Origin: Adiantum capillus-veneris
Taxonomy: Eukaryota; Streptophyta; Polypodiopsida; Polypodiales; Pteridaceae
Direction of reading: 5' to 3'
DNA: 64,000 bases
NCBI GenBank assembly: GCA_014529385.2
Contig: CM043942.1
Location: 109,075,141-109,139,140, forward strand
The notes beneath the pieces were generated by a model, which had not been told where the DNA came from, did not search any database, and saw nothing but the letters and a program-made list of their open reading frames with translations. This document shows, one piece after another, positions 21,051-32,710 of this stretch. The translations under genes and the position numbers were made by a program. Each line of letters starts with the position of its first letter. The stretch's first letter is position 1.

Positions 21051-22421
21051 AAAGTTTTGTAAAGCACTTCACTGATGAAAATTTAAAGGATAATTTAGAT
21101 TGGAATTCTACCTTGGTGTCTACTTACACTACTCTTAATCAAATCAACAAAAGCTAGTGGAAAGTGTCCACAAAATTTGGTTTTTTTCTTGTTTTTCCCT
21201 ATGAAATGAATGCCAAATCTCAGACTACTCTGACATAGCCTAAGTCATCAACCACTCAAAAACAACCTAATCTAAGCTTAAAAGGTCCTTGGCAAGTACA
21301 ATTACTCCCAAGGCACCTCTACACAGCTAAAGTAGACACACCTCAACTGTGCAGTTTCTAAAAGATGGTTTTGGCTCTAAGTGAACCTAGAGGAATTTTT
21401 GGACAATATTAAATGAGTATTGAGATTTTCTCTAGTTTACGTCGTCTCATCTCTGGCAATGGCACCAAAATGTAAGCTCGTTGGTTTCCAAGCCCAAGCC
21501 TCGCTAGCTTATTGTAGGGATAGTGAGATCCATGCACATAAATGTCATATCGTGGGAGGGAGTTGATTCGACTAGCGAATGGAGGCTACAAGAGGTTGTT
21601 AGGCTCTTGGAAAACACACTCAATCCTTATCTACCCGAAGCAACAGTCATTTGCATGCCATGCAACAAAAAACTAACATAAATATCCGTAAGACAATCCC
21701 ATCAATTCACCAAGCATATGACGTCCAAACACAACTAAACTTGTAGGACGGATAGGCAATGACTAAAAACAAATGCTTATGGCCTCAAATCCCCCTTTTG
21801 ATCACCTCTCAAAATCGCACTTATTATCTACAAGGCAGATTTGACCTTACTATTTTTGGTCTTGAATGCACTCTATAGCTTAGCAATGTTGTCCTAATAC
21901 CCCTCCTATGCATAAAATGAAATTTAGACGTGTAAAACTAGAGTTATGAGTAGATTAAGAAAAGGATTAGCTACAACAAAATCATAGATTTATTGTGAGA
22001 AACTTACAATGTTGCGTAGAGCTTTCACTTGTGAATGCAACTGAACATACAACGCCCCAAACCGACCATTCATGAGAGAGTTATGAGCTTGAGAAGGAAG
22101 ATAAGAATACATAGTGCTCATTAAACGCTTCATATACTTATTATCCAAAAGAACTTACAAATATTTTAGAGAAGTTGGATTTTATATCTTAGTCATAAGG
22201 TTTTAAAATGTGAAATGGTCTCAAATTTGAATAAGTAGAGGCTCGAGATAACATATGAGTAATTTAAAATTGGAAGCTCTTGGACCCAACTACTAACTTT
22301 ACATCCTTGTAATGATGATTTTAATTACATTTTTGGATATGACGGGATTTTTATATTAAAAATGACAGGAATTACAAAATTGGGCTAAAAAATGTGTTGC
22401 TAGGTTAGCTTGTTGGTAATA
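21050..22421 (-). mobile_element. F: 5' end of an H1/M-type element (LTR and leader)
   Basis: 21,050-21,448 matches the M leader near 53,520-53,820: GTGGAAAGTGTCCACAAA and GCAAGTACAATTACTCCCAA have clear counterparts. The primer site lies at 21,449-21,466 on the minus strand (TGGTGCCATTGCCAGAGA). The LTR begins TGTAAGCTCG at 21,471 and runs to about 22,421, where GTTAGCTTGTTGGTAATA corresponds to GTTAGCTTGCTGCTAACA of the M 3' LTR. Gag onwards is missing: the fragment abuts the broken H1 3' LTR. Confidence 0.75.
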
Positions 22422-23447
22422 GGTGGATGTCCTAATAACAATCCATCATGAAACTAGGTTTGGAAGCCACCATGCTACTTGGATACTCTAGAATATACCA
22501 TACTACTATGGTCTTGGTAGCTACCACTATGGGCCTGTGTCTAGGAGCTACCATTATGGGCCTGAGAGCTACCAACATGGGGTGCCTAGTAGGTTTCAAT
22601 ATGGGCAATTAATTTTGTAGCTATCTAAGTCTACCAAAGGAAACTATCACTAATCTTGATACATTGAATTTTGCATGCATGCATTCACAGTCATAATTTA
22701 GCATGAATTTCCATTACCTACTCCCAAATTCTCAAATAACCATAATCCCTACATAAAAAAAATTAAAGGATTACATGAATGATAGGAGTTGAGGTGAGGA
22801 TGCATGCCGTAGGCTACAATTTTTGATGCATAAGATATATTAAGCAACAAAAATCATGTGGTCTATGATTTAGGTCCTTACCAAGTGCCACCCATGTTCT
22901 TGAGCATGATAGTGGACCTCACACTATGAGAAATTGGTTGCTCGCATCCCATAGAAACACAATTTTCCTTAGCCACAACATCATGTGCAAAATAGTAAAG
23001 ATGAAAGGCATGCTAATAGGGCAAACAAACATTCCTAGTCTATCTTCATCATGCATCCTTAGCTCATAAGCACTGGAGCTATTACATAGATTGAAGCATC
23101 CCCTATCAGATGTTGCAATATTTGGCGGAAGCACGCTTAAAAGCATTGCATTTTTTTGTCTGCATACTTTTCACAAATTCCATGTGAGCATGTACCAACT
23201 CCACCCTTTCCTATGTCTACTTAACATTTTCTTTGGCTTTATTGAGACTAACAGTGTCCAGATTGTCAGTGACAGCCTGTGAACACTTTGTGATAGTTGC
23301 TCCACCTTGCAGTGGCCTTGAACTCAGCCATAGCTTGAGGAGCTTGCAATGAAATCTATGTAGATGCTAGAAGCTATATGAGACTCTCCACCAAAAAAAG
23401 CACTCCATCTTGATGCATGTTTTTTGTTTGCAAATGTAGCGTTTTAG
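22422..23447. other. Unassigned stretch with short imperfect repeats
   Basis: No gene was recognised. At about 22,510-22,590 there are three imperfect copies of AGCTACCANNATGGG. Short frames on both strands show no domain. Confidence 0.4.
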
Positions 23448-24000
23448 CTACTTCATTGTAATGTGATTGTGCATGAGAATGTTTGCTCTATATAATGCTA
23501 TACATTCCATATAAAGCATCCAAGGATTGGGAATCACATTGCAAGCTCTTGAAATCATGAAGTCCAAGTAGAATGCAACCCACCTCAGTGACTTGGCATC
23601 CAATTTTTTTGCATCCATGTTTGCTATCGTACTCTCTACGAACAATGCCCAGTTAATTGGTCCTCTAACAATCTCGTGAACAAACCCCTTTGCTATAGAT
23701 TTAGTCACCTCAAAACCATAATTATTTGGACGTTCTTGGTACACACATGTGAAGAGTGTATAGAACTTTATCTAATATTCTTGCTTCAAATGTTTGCACT
23801 TTCCTTTACCGCCTCTCCTAAGCAATTCATCAAAGCATTATAGCTAGTCTTCATCAGAGAGATCTACTTCAGTCAAACATCATGCATCCACACTAGAGTC
23901 AAGAAAGTCGTAGGATTCACGGGCTTTGAATTTTATCCTATAAAACAAGGCCTTTCTCTCAAAAGAAGCATAAGGAAGATATCGTTGCATCTTGCCCTAC
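23448..24000 (-). pseudogene. Unknown protein fragment, minus strand
   Basis: The longest frame (23,448-23,744, 98 codons) contains GFVHEIVRGPINWALFVEST and SLRWVAFYLDFMISRAC. The same frame continues upstream, past stops, with YLPYASFERKALFYRIKFKA near 23,950. The composition is that of a real globular protein, not shadow translation. A faint likeness to the M accessory ORF (FEVTKSIAKGF here against VVITKDIVAEAL there) suggests it may be a relic of that class of element-borne ORF, but this is weak. No assigned function. Confidence 0.45.
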
Positions 24001-24480
24001 AAAATGAGCAGACCAGAAATTATGAGACCAAATTGACATCATTGCATGAAATTAACCCTCACAAATTTTCTATAGATTTAGGCATGCACAACATAAAATC
24101 CAAAAAGCATTATGCATGCATAGTATGCAAAACCCCTCATAGTGTTGGATGCATACCTTGCATTCTTGCAAAACAACTACAAAAGTGAATGCATGCACTA
24201 CATAAATAGTAGCAAGGCAAAAATCCCTATGCATGTGTGGTCACTATTGAGCTATAAGAACTTATGGAATTAGTGAATGCTTCAATTTCATTGTTGGGGT
24301 GAATAAACCCTTGAGAAACAAAACACTTGAAATTGATAAATACTTGGCAGCATGGAGTGTAACAAACGGGAGTGCAACGTGCTTGCAAAATACATAAAAC
24401 AACATGCTACAAGGAATAAAATCAATAGATCTACATACCTTGTGAATCACATGTGCACATAATCAAAGCTATACAAAATC

Positions 24481-24482
<2 letters not shown>
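24001..24482. other. Unassigned stretch
   Basis: No gene, primer site or repeat was recognised between the pseudogene and the GA microsatellite. Confidence 0.4.
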
Positions 24483-24557
<75 letters not shown>

Positions 24558-24600
24558 ATAAGAATAAGAAGAAGAAGCATAATAATAATAATAATAATAA
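24483..24600. repeat. GA microsatellite with adjoining AAT run
   Basis: 24,483-24,554 is an uninterrupted (GA)36. After a short purine-rich stretch, 24,581-24,600 is (AAT)n. Apparent frames of alternating Arg-Glu or Ser-Leu here are artefacts of the repeat. Confidence 0.97.
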
Positions 24601-25319
24601 GAGCATGTGCAAGTGCACCTCTTAGAGTGGAGTGATACATAGGCACGGAGAGAGGAGAGGTGAAAGAAGAGAAGAAGGACATGGATCACTAAGTGCAATC
24701 TCCCCCCATGCAAGAGTGAGAATTTTCCTCTTGCACGTATTTATGTAAGGCCAAGGGCAACCCTGGGGGTCACGGACTTAGGCCAAGGGCCTGGACAACC
24801 AGGAAAGAGGATTGGGGATCCAAATAGACAAGGACTAGGAGTCCTAGAGTCTATATTAAGGGAGGTAGGGAGGAGGATCTCCCAGGCAGTCTCCAAGGGT
24901 TTTACATTGGCATGGTCATCCTTGACTAAATCTTTTTGTGCATGCTCATGCAAGGCTGAGCAAGGATGAAAGCCACCATGTGTAGGAGATCCGGCTAAGC
25001 AAAACAATACTTGCTTGTGCAAGGCCGCTTAGGGTGGGGAGGGGGCAGAGCTCTACCTCCACCAAAGGGGGCACAGAGGAGCGCGTTGGGAGCGTAGAGT
25101 TGAGGGGCCTAAAATCCATCAGGGGGGCGTGCTGCATCGAGCAAGCTATCACTCCCTCCCCCTCATCATCTCCTCGCAGCACTCTATAGTAGGTGGCCAT
25201 CGCTATTGTTTTGCAAAGTAGGGTTTTGTTTAAAAAAAAACTAAAGGGAGGGTGCCCATGATAGCCCCCCCTTTGGTTCCACCTTTTCTTATCTTGCCTT
25301 GGATGAACGATGCCCAACA
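24601..25319. other. Unassigned stretch
   Basis: It contains CAAGGGCAACCCTGGGGGTC-type GC-rich pieces and short frames with no domain. It could be LTR or leader of the decayed element that follows, but no LTR end was fixed. Confidence 0.35.
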
Positions 25320-25673
25320 CACAGAGGATAGGTACTCAAGGCCACGGGCCGAGTGCGTCAAGTGCGGAACAGATTTCAAAAACAAAATTGCAAAGGTGGT
25401 TGATTTTCAACATTGCAAACACTAAAGTTGTGCGGTTTTGCGGCTTGGATTGGGAACCGAATAAGCCACCGGATTTCTCAGTGACTCAGACATTAAGTTC
25501 ATGAACAATCAAGGAGCGTGGATGAAGATTACGGTTTGCTCTTTGGCCTCAACAACGTCTCCCAGTGATTTATATTTAGCACGGCGAATTGAGGGAGTTT
25601 TGAATTTCTCTCATCCAATCAAGTTGAAGATAAGGTCTCTTCTATACCCTTGCTAGCATAGCACATAGTTTCC

Positions 25674-27060
25674 ATGGATTCAGACATCAACATGGCTCAC
25701 ACATTTGATTTTGAGCACCTTGCACCCAACCCTCCCAATGATGTCCCGCGGTCGGATACTCTCACGGAGGGCACCCGCGCGACTATGGGAGGGGATGATA
25801 GTTATGAATTGCTTGATATTCAAAAGTTTTGAGCACTTCAAGTATGCATGTCTATGATGGAGAAAAAGTTTTCATCTTTGAGTGATAATGTTACTAAATT
25901 ATCTAACTTAGTAGTGCAATATATGAAACAGCAGGCCAAGGGCTCTACTGATACACATATGGAGGAGGAAGGCTCCAATCAAGGACAGGGTTCCCTTCGG
26001 ATTCTCTGCACTCTCTCATCCAAAAAGAGGTGGGAAATTTTTTGAAAAATACAAAGGCACCGACTTTTAAGAGATAGAAACAAGAACGCAATAAAGATGC
26101 GGTGAATATCTTTCTCCTTAAGTGGGATGGGATTCACGATCTGGGACGTACTCCGGATGGAGTCAAGGCACTACAACAAACAAGTCTGAAATTAGAAGGC
26201 AAGGTCTATAAATGGTGGATCTCTCAAGAAGAAGGGCATCATACCACAGACTTGAGAAACCTTTGAGGCTGTATTTTGAAAAGAGTGTTTGTCCACAAAT
26301 GAAGCGGATAGAAATTGGTCTGCTTGGGATAAGTGTTCTATGCGACATCATAAAACACTTTGGAATATATCTTGCATTACCAAGGTATCATTCTCAAGGT
26401 GGATGGGCTAGATACCTTTCAGCAGGTGCGCGAGTTTATTTGCGGTCTAACACCAGAGCTTAAGAAGCATGTCAAGACTCATGATCCCAAGACGCTTGCG
26501 GAGCCATAGCGCAAGCTCACATCCATGATGATCCTGATGATAAGAAATAGCACAGTGCTCACGTGCCTGACACTACACATGGTAGTACACATACACAATA
26601 TGGGCACAATAAAAGAAAGTTTATAGCTTGAGGGGTGCACTACGTAATCATGTTAATGTATACGTGATTTTGAAAGGAGGGGTTTTAAAATGAAAAAAAT
26701 TTAGGCAATTTAATAGAGATACATTAAAATAAGGGGGTTTTATATTCAATTTTGGGAAAAAAATCCTAAAATAAGGGTCATTGTATTCATTCAGACATGT
26801 TAAAGTGAGGTTATTTTAATACCCCACGAATGCACGTTATATAGGGGGGTACTAAACGGTGAACCCCCCGAGGTTTATAGTAGCCAACTCAGAGACGTCC
26901 AAGAAACCCAAGTGGTCTAGAGTGTCTCTCTCTACAAAAGAGTTTGAGAAGGCATAAAAAAGATATATTATGTTTTCAATGTTTAGGAAGCGTCCATGGA
27001 AAAAACAATTGTCCCAAGGGGAACTCTGTTGCCCAAGGCAAAGAGAGAGTAGTGCACATG
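25674..27060 (+). pseudogene. G2 gag
   Basis: The likely start is 25,674 (MDSDINMAHTFDFEHL). A helical stretch with FSSLSDNVTKLSNLVVQYMK lies at about 25,860-25,930. The capsid part near 26,375-26,510 reads VDGLDTFQQVREFICGLTPE, a usual gag motif. After the MITE the frame resumes with VANSETSKKPKWS and a knuckle CFQCLGSVHGKNNC at about 26,970-27,015. Stops are frequent. Confidence 0.7.
26627..26872. mobile_element. 246-bp MITE in G2 gag, 8-bp duplication
   Basis: Both sides carry GTTTATAG (26,619-26,626 and 26,873-26,880). The ends CTTGAGGGGTGCAC and GTGAACCCCCCGAG are imperfect inverted repeats, 14 of the first 20 positions by eye. Removing the insert and one duplication rejoins the gag frame. 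An 8-bp duplication is the hAT superfamily hallmark. The TIR is not the usual CAGGG type, so the superfamily is inferred from duplication length only. Confidence 0.72.
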
Positions 27061-27199
27061 GTGTAGCTATTGCCTCTTGAGTTGAGCTCCCATTTCTCTA
27101 ATGTGGAGGTAACACACACCAAGGTGGTGCATGAATGATTTATGATGGGTTCCATGTAGTAGCAAACCTTCGGTCCACATGAGCTAGTGCATATGCACG

Positions 27200-27520
27200 G
27201 ATCTATTCAAGGTCACAGAGTGGGTATCTTGGTAGATGACGGTGCCTCAATTCATTAACTACAGGTTAGTGAAACAATGCAAATTATACTAGACTCAAAT
27301 TTCCCACCGTTACAAGGTAGCAATGATGAGCGGCCATGACATCGAGGTGCGTGACACTCAAGCGAGAGATGTACCATTGGAAATTCAAGGGTATAACACG
27401 TCCTTGGATTGGTCAAGAATATGGAGCGGGTGGATGTGGTACTTGGTCGAGAATGGTTGCATAGCCTAGGACCGTCACTTAAATATAGCTAAAAGCACAA
27501 CATGATTTACCACCAGGGTT
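27200..27520 (+). pseudogene. G2 protease
   Basis: GHRVGILVDDGASIH has D-D-G where D-S/T-G is usual. A stop follows, then LQVSETMQ, and after a frame change VVLGREWLHSLGPSLKYS, the retropepsin C-terminus common in plant Ty3/gypsy. Confidence 0.7.
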
Positions 27521-27589
27521 ACCATTGACATGGTCTGTGCAACATGGCATAGACATGATTGCAGGTAGTAAAACACTCTATCAAATGGG

Positions 27590-29110
27590 CCATTTTGAGG
27601 CTGTGCTGAGGTGGAACGTCATCTTGCTGACTACCTCAGTAGAGGGTTTATTCAACCTAGTTCTTCACCATGGGCTTCTCCCATCCTATTGGTGAAGAAA
27701 AATGATGGTAGCATATGTGCATAGACTACCGTGGTTTGAATGTGGTAATTGTTAAGAACAAGTACCCACTACCACGAGTGGATGAGTTGTTTGACAAGCT
27801 CAAACACACTCATATTTTTACTAAGATTGACTTGTGGTCGTGATATCACCAAGTATGAATTAGACCTGGTGATATACCCAAAACTGAATTTCTAACAAGG
27901 TTTGGACATCACGAATTTTTGGTTATGCCCTTTGGGTTAACCAATGTTCCCCTAAATTTCATGACGCCCATGGATAGTGTCATGCGACCGTATTTGGGCA
28001 AGTTTCTTATTGTCTTTCTTGATGACACTGTCGTGTATAGTGCCTCGGAAGAAGAGCACTTGCAACATCTAAAGAAGGATTTTGAATTGCTAAGAGCAAA
28101 TAAGTTATATGCCAAAGAGTCAAAGTGTGATTTTCTCAAGGAGGAAATACACTACCTAGGGCATGTCATGTCAGTTGATGGGCTGCACATGGATCAATCC
28201 AAAGTGTATGCTATTTGGAGGTGGCCTTCTCCCAAAAATTTGGAAGGGTTATAGATTTTCTTGGGATTTGCCGGTTTTTATCAAAGGTTAGTTAAAAACT
28301 ATGCTCATATTGTTGTGTCAATGATGGTCGGACCAACTAAAAGCCAAGGGGAAAACCTTCAGTGGGGTGCCGCTCAATAGCAAATTTTTGATGCTCTCAA
28401 GGATGCATTAGCTACAACTCTTATTCTAGCTATTGTGGATCCTTTAAAGCCATTTTTTTAAGAAATGAATGCTAGTAATCTTGCTATTGGAGCAGTCCTT
28501 TTGTAAGAGGGAAGGCCAATTGCATTTGAAAGCAAGAAGCATGATTTAGCATAGTAGAATTACTTTGCTAATAAAAGAGAACTCTATGCAATAGTGTCTG
28601 CTTTGAAGACATGGTGGCATTATTTGTATGGAGCTCATTTTAAAATTGTGTTTGACCATGAAAGCATAAAATGGTTTACATAATCTGATTTGAAGGGTCA
28701 AAAGTCCAGGTGGGCTGAGATTCTCCAGGAAAATGATGCAAAGCGGTATTGTAAAGGACGGTAGAATGTGGTAGCTGAGATTCTTAGTCGTATGCTTGAG
28801 ATCAAATCTCTTATTTTCATGAAATTAGAAGTGGGTTTTTGGACTCTCTTAAGGGTAAATATGAGCATGATAATGCATACTCCAAAGTGTGGAGCCATGT
28901 GAAAATGAGGGATCCTTCTCACTCCAATGTTGGTAGTGTGTATGTTAATTAACCTCCACACTTAGTTCTCCTCTATGGAGTGATGATCTTTAGAAATGGA
29001 AGAAATTTTCCATCAATAATGAGTACCTACTCCACAAGGGGAGAGTTTGTGTACTGACGGACGAGCACATTCGGCACGAAATGTAAGAGTGCAGGTCATA
29101 TTGGCCAAGC
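27590..29110 (+). pseudogene. G2 RT, RNase H and start of integrase
   Basis: The RT starts with HLADYLSRGFIQPSSSPWAS near 27,630. The best open stretch (27,919-28,254) has MPFGLTNVP and FLDD, then EIHYLGHVMSVDG. RNase H residues follow to about 28,800 with stops, and a connecting GRVCVLTDEHIRHEM marks the beginning of the integrase zinc region at about 29,040-29,090, where the fragment ends. Confidence 0.8.
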
Positions 29111-29721
29111 GTCGAGCATTATCCATCTTTGTCTAACCTTATTCTTTCAATACATAAACATAATAAGGGGCAGTGACCAATTATCCACTGCAGCTCCACC
29201 CACACCGAGCATATTCTCTTGCAACACGTACTCCTGCTCCTGCACTTGCACACATCCGCTCCCACTCACAAATGGTATCAAAGCACGATGGCTCTCCCAA
29301 GTCCAACGGCGTGTGCATGAGCGTCATTTTGAGCTAAGACTCAAGGCCTTACAACAGTTGAGGATTTACACAGTTCTGTGAAAAGCTTGATGTTCTGCAG
29401 CTTTGGAGAAGGAGAGGAATCTTGAAGCATTGCGTGAAAATCTTCCAATGTTGACAATTTTTGGTAAAGGTAGTGCTACTGGAACAAAGTCAAAAGTGCT
29501 ACAACAAGCAGGAAAACATTAATTTCTTCAATGTTGGTGGATTTACAAAGATTGCTACAAAAAAACATAGCATTGTGTTGATTTCATGAATGTTAAGGCA
29601 ACTCTGAAATAAGCGCTACAGTAACAAGGTTGCATTAATTTTGTAACGCTAAGGCATTCTAAGAACATAGCACAACAAAGTATTGAAAAGCATCATTTTC
29701 AATAAAGCTACAGAGCTGTGT

Positions 29722-29723
<2 letters not shown>
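29111..29723 (+). other. Possible Copia LTR end with iMet primer site
   Basis: TGGTATCAAAGCACGATGG at 29,273-29,291 is close to the iMet primer site TGGTATCAGAGC and follows CTCACAA. This fits the end of an LTR at about 29,270, whose start is not visible. No gag was recognised after it, so this is at most a remnant. Confidence 0.4.

Positions 29724-29795
<72 letters not shown>
29724..29795. repeat. GA microsatellite fused to LTR start
   Basis: About 36 GA units end directly at TTAGTAGC, the third base of the expected LTR start TGTTAGCAGC of H2. The microsatellite has replaced or overrun the first two LTR bases. Confidence 0.95.
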
Positions 29796-29797
<2 letters not shown>

Positions 29798-30713
29798 AGT
29801 AGCAAGCTAACACAGACACCATTTTTCGAAGTTCTCTTTGTAAAACATTTATTATGTTGATAAATCGGGAATATTGTAACTCCTATATTCTCGGATAAAC
29901 TCTGTAATTAATGAGTCGAGGCTACAAGCTTCCCGATTGTATCAACCAATCATTACCCAGCTTTGGTAGAACTCCAGATTATTAGTTTTGACCACCTAAA
30001 AACCTTGGCTAAGGTATAAAAACCAATTTTTGTAAGTTTTTAAGAAGTTTTTGGATAAGAAATACACAGCGTGAGCTAATGGCGCTCACTCCTCTCCTTC
30101 TCACGCTTCCTACTCCCTCCTCGGTTGTCACATTGCGATTGCGTGTTACATTGGAACCGCAGGTAAGAGCTCTACGCATTGACGTAAGCAGTTCACAGTA
30201 TTTCGTAGCTTTTGGCGTCACCGACCCGCGGCCTAATTTTTTTCATAACTAGGAATTTACATGTTCAAATAAAAAACTAAGCATAGGTGGGGTATTGGGG
30301 TGTCACTGCTAAGCATATAGATGCATTCTGGGTCGAAAACGACTAGGTCAAAAATCCACTACTGTTAATAATCGCGATTTTAGAACTTGATTGAAAGTGG
30401 GGTTTGAGACCATAAGCATGCGTGCTTAAGTCTTATGAACATGTCCTAGAAGCTTCATTACGTTTGGATGTCATTTGATGCTATAATGGATGTGAATTGT
30501 TTGCCGATGAGCGATTGGCTTTAGGTGATTTCAGTCACTTGAGTGTAGCTTGAGTTAGATTCAAGTTGTTAGTTGTTTTCCGAGAGATTGACACCCTCTT
30601 GTAGCCTCTATGCTTTAGTCGAGTCAGCTTCGTCCCATGGTTTGACAATGTAATCGTGGTTCTCGCTAATACTGTAATAAGATAGGATGGTGAGGTTAGA
30701 CATGCGTCCCACA
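29796..30713 (+). repeat. H2 5' LTR
   Basis: It is homologous, in opposite orientation, to the M LTRs over its full 918 bp: shared pieces include AATTTACATGTTCAAAT, GATGCATTCTGGGTCGAAAA and the end ATGCGTCCCACA. It holds one ATCGCGAT at 30,371-30,378. Confidence 0.9.
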
Positions 30714-30715
30714 TT

Positions 30716-30732
30716 TGGCGCCGTTGTCGAGG
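30716..30732 (+). promoter_or_regulatory. H2 primer binding site, tRNA-Asp type
   Basis: TGGCGCCGTTGTCGAGG, two bases after the LTR, is the best-kept primer site of this group and matches the Tat/Athila form TGGCGCCGTTGCCGGGG at all but two positions. Confidence 0.85.
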
Positions 30733-31045
30733 ATCGAAGAGACCTAAACTAGGTGTGGGACGCATGTCTAACCTCACCATCCTATCTTATTGCAGTATTA
30801 GGGAGAACCACGATTAATTTGTCAAACCATGGGACGAAGCTGACTCGACTAGTGCATAGAGACTAAAAGGTTCTCAATCTCTCAGAAAACAACTAATAAC
30901 TCGCATCTAACTCAGGTTACACTCAAGTGACTGAAATCACCAAAAGCCAATCGCTCATCGACAAACAATTCACATCCATTATAGCATCAAATGACATCCA
31001 AATGTAACGAAACTTCTCTGACATGTTTATAAGACCTAAGCACAC

Positions 31046-31272
31046 TGTTACCATATACATGTGGTAGTGATGTGTGTGAACACACTAGGACCGCCGGGGC
31101 ATTTTTTCCCTCTTTAGGAGGTTTTTCCCCCCGAGCATTGTATATACGCCCATCACTCTAGGGCTATCTATCTTTCCATTGCACACTAAGTAACACACTC
31201 TCTATTGTGTGCCTTGAGCCCCCTTCATCTTCTCCAAGTTGTGTGTGTTTCTCTGCAACCCTAATTCCAACA
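31046..31272 (+). repeat. C1 5' LTR
   Basis: It begins TGTTACCATATACATG and ends AATTCCAACA. A stretch TTTTTTCCCTCTTTAGGAGG followed by GTATATACGCC resembles the promoter/R region of short Copia LTRs. The primer site TTGGTATTAGAGTAGG (31,274-31,289) is a mutated iMet type. Confidence 0.93.
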
Positions 31273-31634
31273 ATTGGTATTAGAGTAGGTCACGTCCTCC
31301 CGGGCTTAGTCGCCAGCTGCTCCAGCACACGCCTGCTCACTTTCTTCGATTTCAGTGAGCTTTGGCGAGCGTTCGCAGGTCGACAAATATTTTGGGAAAA
31401 CTCGAAGAGCTTGTTTTGCTTAGAATTTTGATTTGGGCTCATTTCGGCCTCCGTTTCCACTACAGGTAGTACTGCACAGGCTATTTCGTCATTTTGTGCA
31501 GAATTTCTGTCAGTACCGTTTTTTGCATAACAGGTGCCTTATAGTCTTCTACGGTTTGTGCTATATAGCACAGGTTGTTCCCGCTCCGTTTCTCCTATTT
31601 TCGGGTAGTTTTCACATCAGGTGCATCATTTACC

Positions 31635-32704
31635 ATGGCTGACAACAACAACACAGATGTGTTCAAGATGTTTGCTACTGAGGATAGGTTGGATGGGGAC
31701 AACTACCCTATGTGGGCTTATATGATGCAACATGTTCTTGTGTCAAAGGGTGTCTGGAACATTGTGCAGGGCATTGATGTACGTCCTGGTTCTAAGGATG
31801 TAGGCGATGTTGAGGATGTTGCAGGTCTTGCTGCAAGGATTGCAGATGTTAGAGTTGTTTTGCCTACGACAGAACAAGCTCATTGGGATGTTAAGGATGT
31901 GCAGGCTCATGCATTGATTGCGTTGTGTGTGAAGCGCACCATTGTTCCTCACATCCGTTCAACAAAATCTGCAAAACAGGCTTGGGATATTTTAGCAGGT
32001 CTTTATGCAAGCCGCAATGAGGCTAAAATTGCTTTGCTGCGTAAAGAGCTGGAGTCGAAGATTATGCATGAGGAAGATGATATGGACACTTTCCTTGCTA
32101 GTGTCAAGGATATCAATGAGCAACTTATTTCTGCAGGTGAAGTCATTTCAGGCAGTTCCCTTGTGCAGACTGTTCTTGATGCCTTACCAGATTCCTACCA
32201 GACTTTTGCTAGTACTTGGAGACTGATGACCCAAGGAAATCCTGAAGTTGTCAAGTTTGATGCATTATGCACATTGCTGTTGCAAGAGTCACTTTCCAGA
32301 AAAAACAGGACTAGGCAGCGTGCAGTTGAACAGGCTTTTATTGCTTCTCAAGAAAGGGTGGTAATAGCAATGCAACCACTTCTTATGGTTCTGCTACGAG
32401 TGGCAAAAATTATGTTCCTAATGCTTCTGCTGGCAGTACTTCGTCTGGCAATTCTGGTGATAAGGGCAAAAAGAAGATGTGTTGCCATTATTGTAAAGCC
32501 AATGATCACTTGATAAAGTCGTGTCCTAAGTTGAAGGCCAAAGAGGCTAAGAAGAAAGAGGGTGGTTCCACTGCAAATGCTGGTTCCACTACAAATGTAG
32601 CCATTGTTGAGTCTTCTGTGAAAGGAGACTGTGTAGCTGATGTTGATGCAGAAAGGGCTTTTAGCACAGAGTGCACTTACAATCTTGCTGTCCATGATGC
32701 ATGC
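31635..32704 (+). pseudogene. C1 gag
   Basis: It starts at 31,635 (MADNNNTDVFKMF). A UBN2/retrotran-gag type Copia capsid follows: DNYPMWAYMMQHVL near the start, then HALIALCVKRTIVPHI and AWDILAGLYASRN. A single missing base near 32,350 shifts the frame. In the next frame a knuckle CCHYCKANDHLIKSC (32,477-32,525) and a Lys-rich stretch complete gag. A TGA lies at about 32,708. Confidence 0.88.
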
Positions 32705-32710
32705 TTGTGA

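Larger units (their letters stand above)
25320..29110 (+). mobile_element. G2: decayed Ty3/gypsy gag-pol fragment
   Basis: Gag, zinc knuckle, protease, RT, RNase H and the start of the integrase zinc region follow in order on the plus strand, all with many stops and frame changes. The protease end VVLGREWLHSLGP and the RT style ([13 protein letters not shown]) resemble plant chromoviruses, but no chromodomain is present because the integrase is cut off. No LTR pair was identified. Confidence 0.75.

Noticed and set aside
24453-24713. Frames coding Arg-Glu or Ser-Leu repeats
   Set aside because: They are translations of the GA microsatellite.
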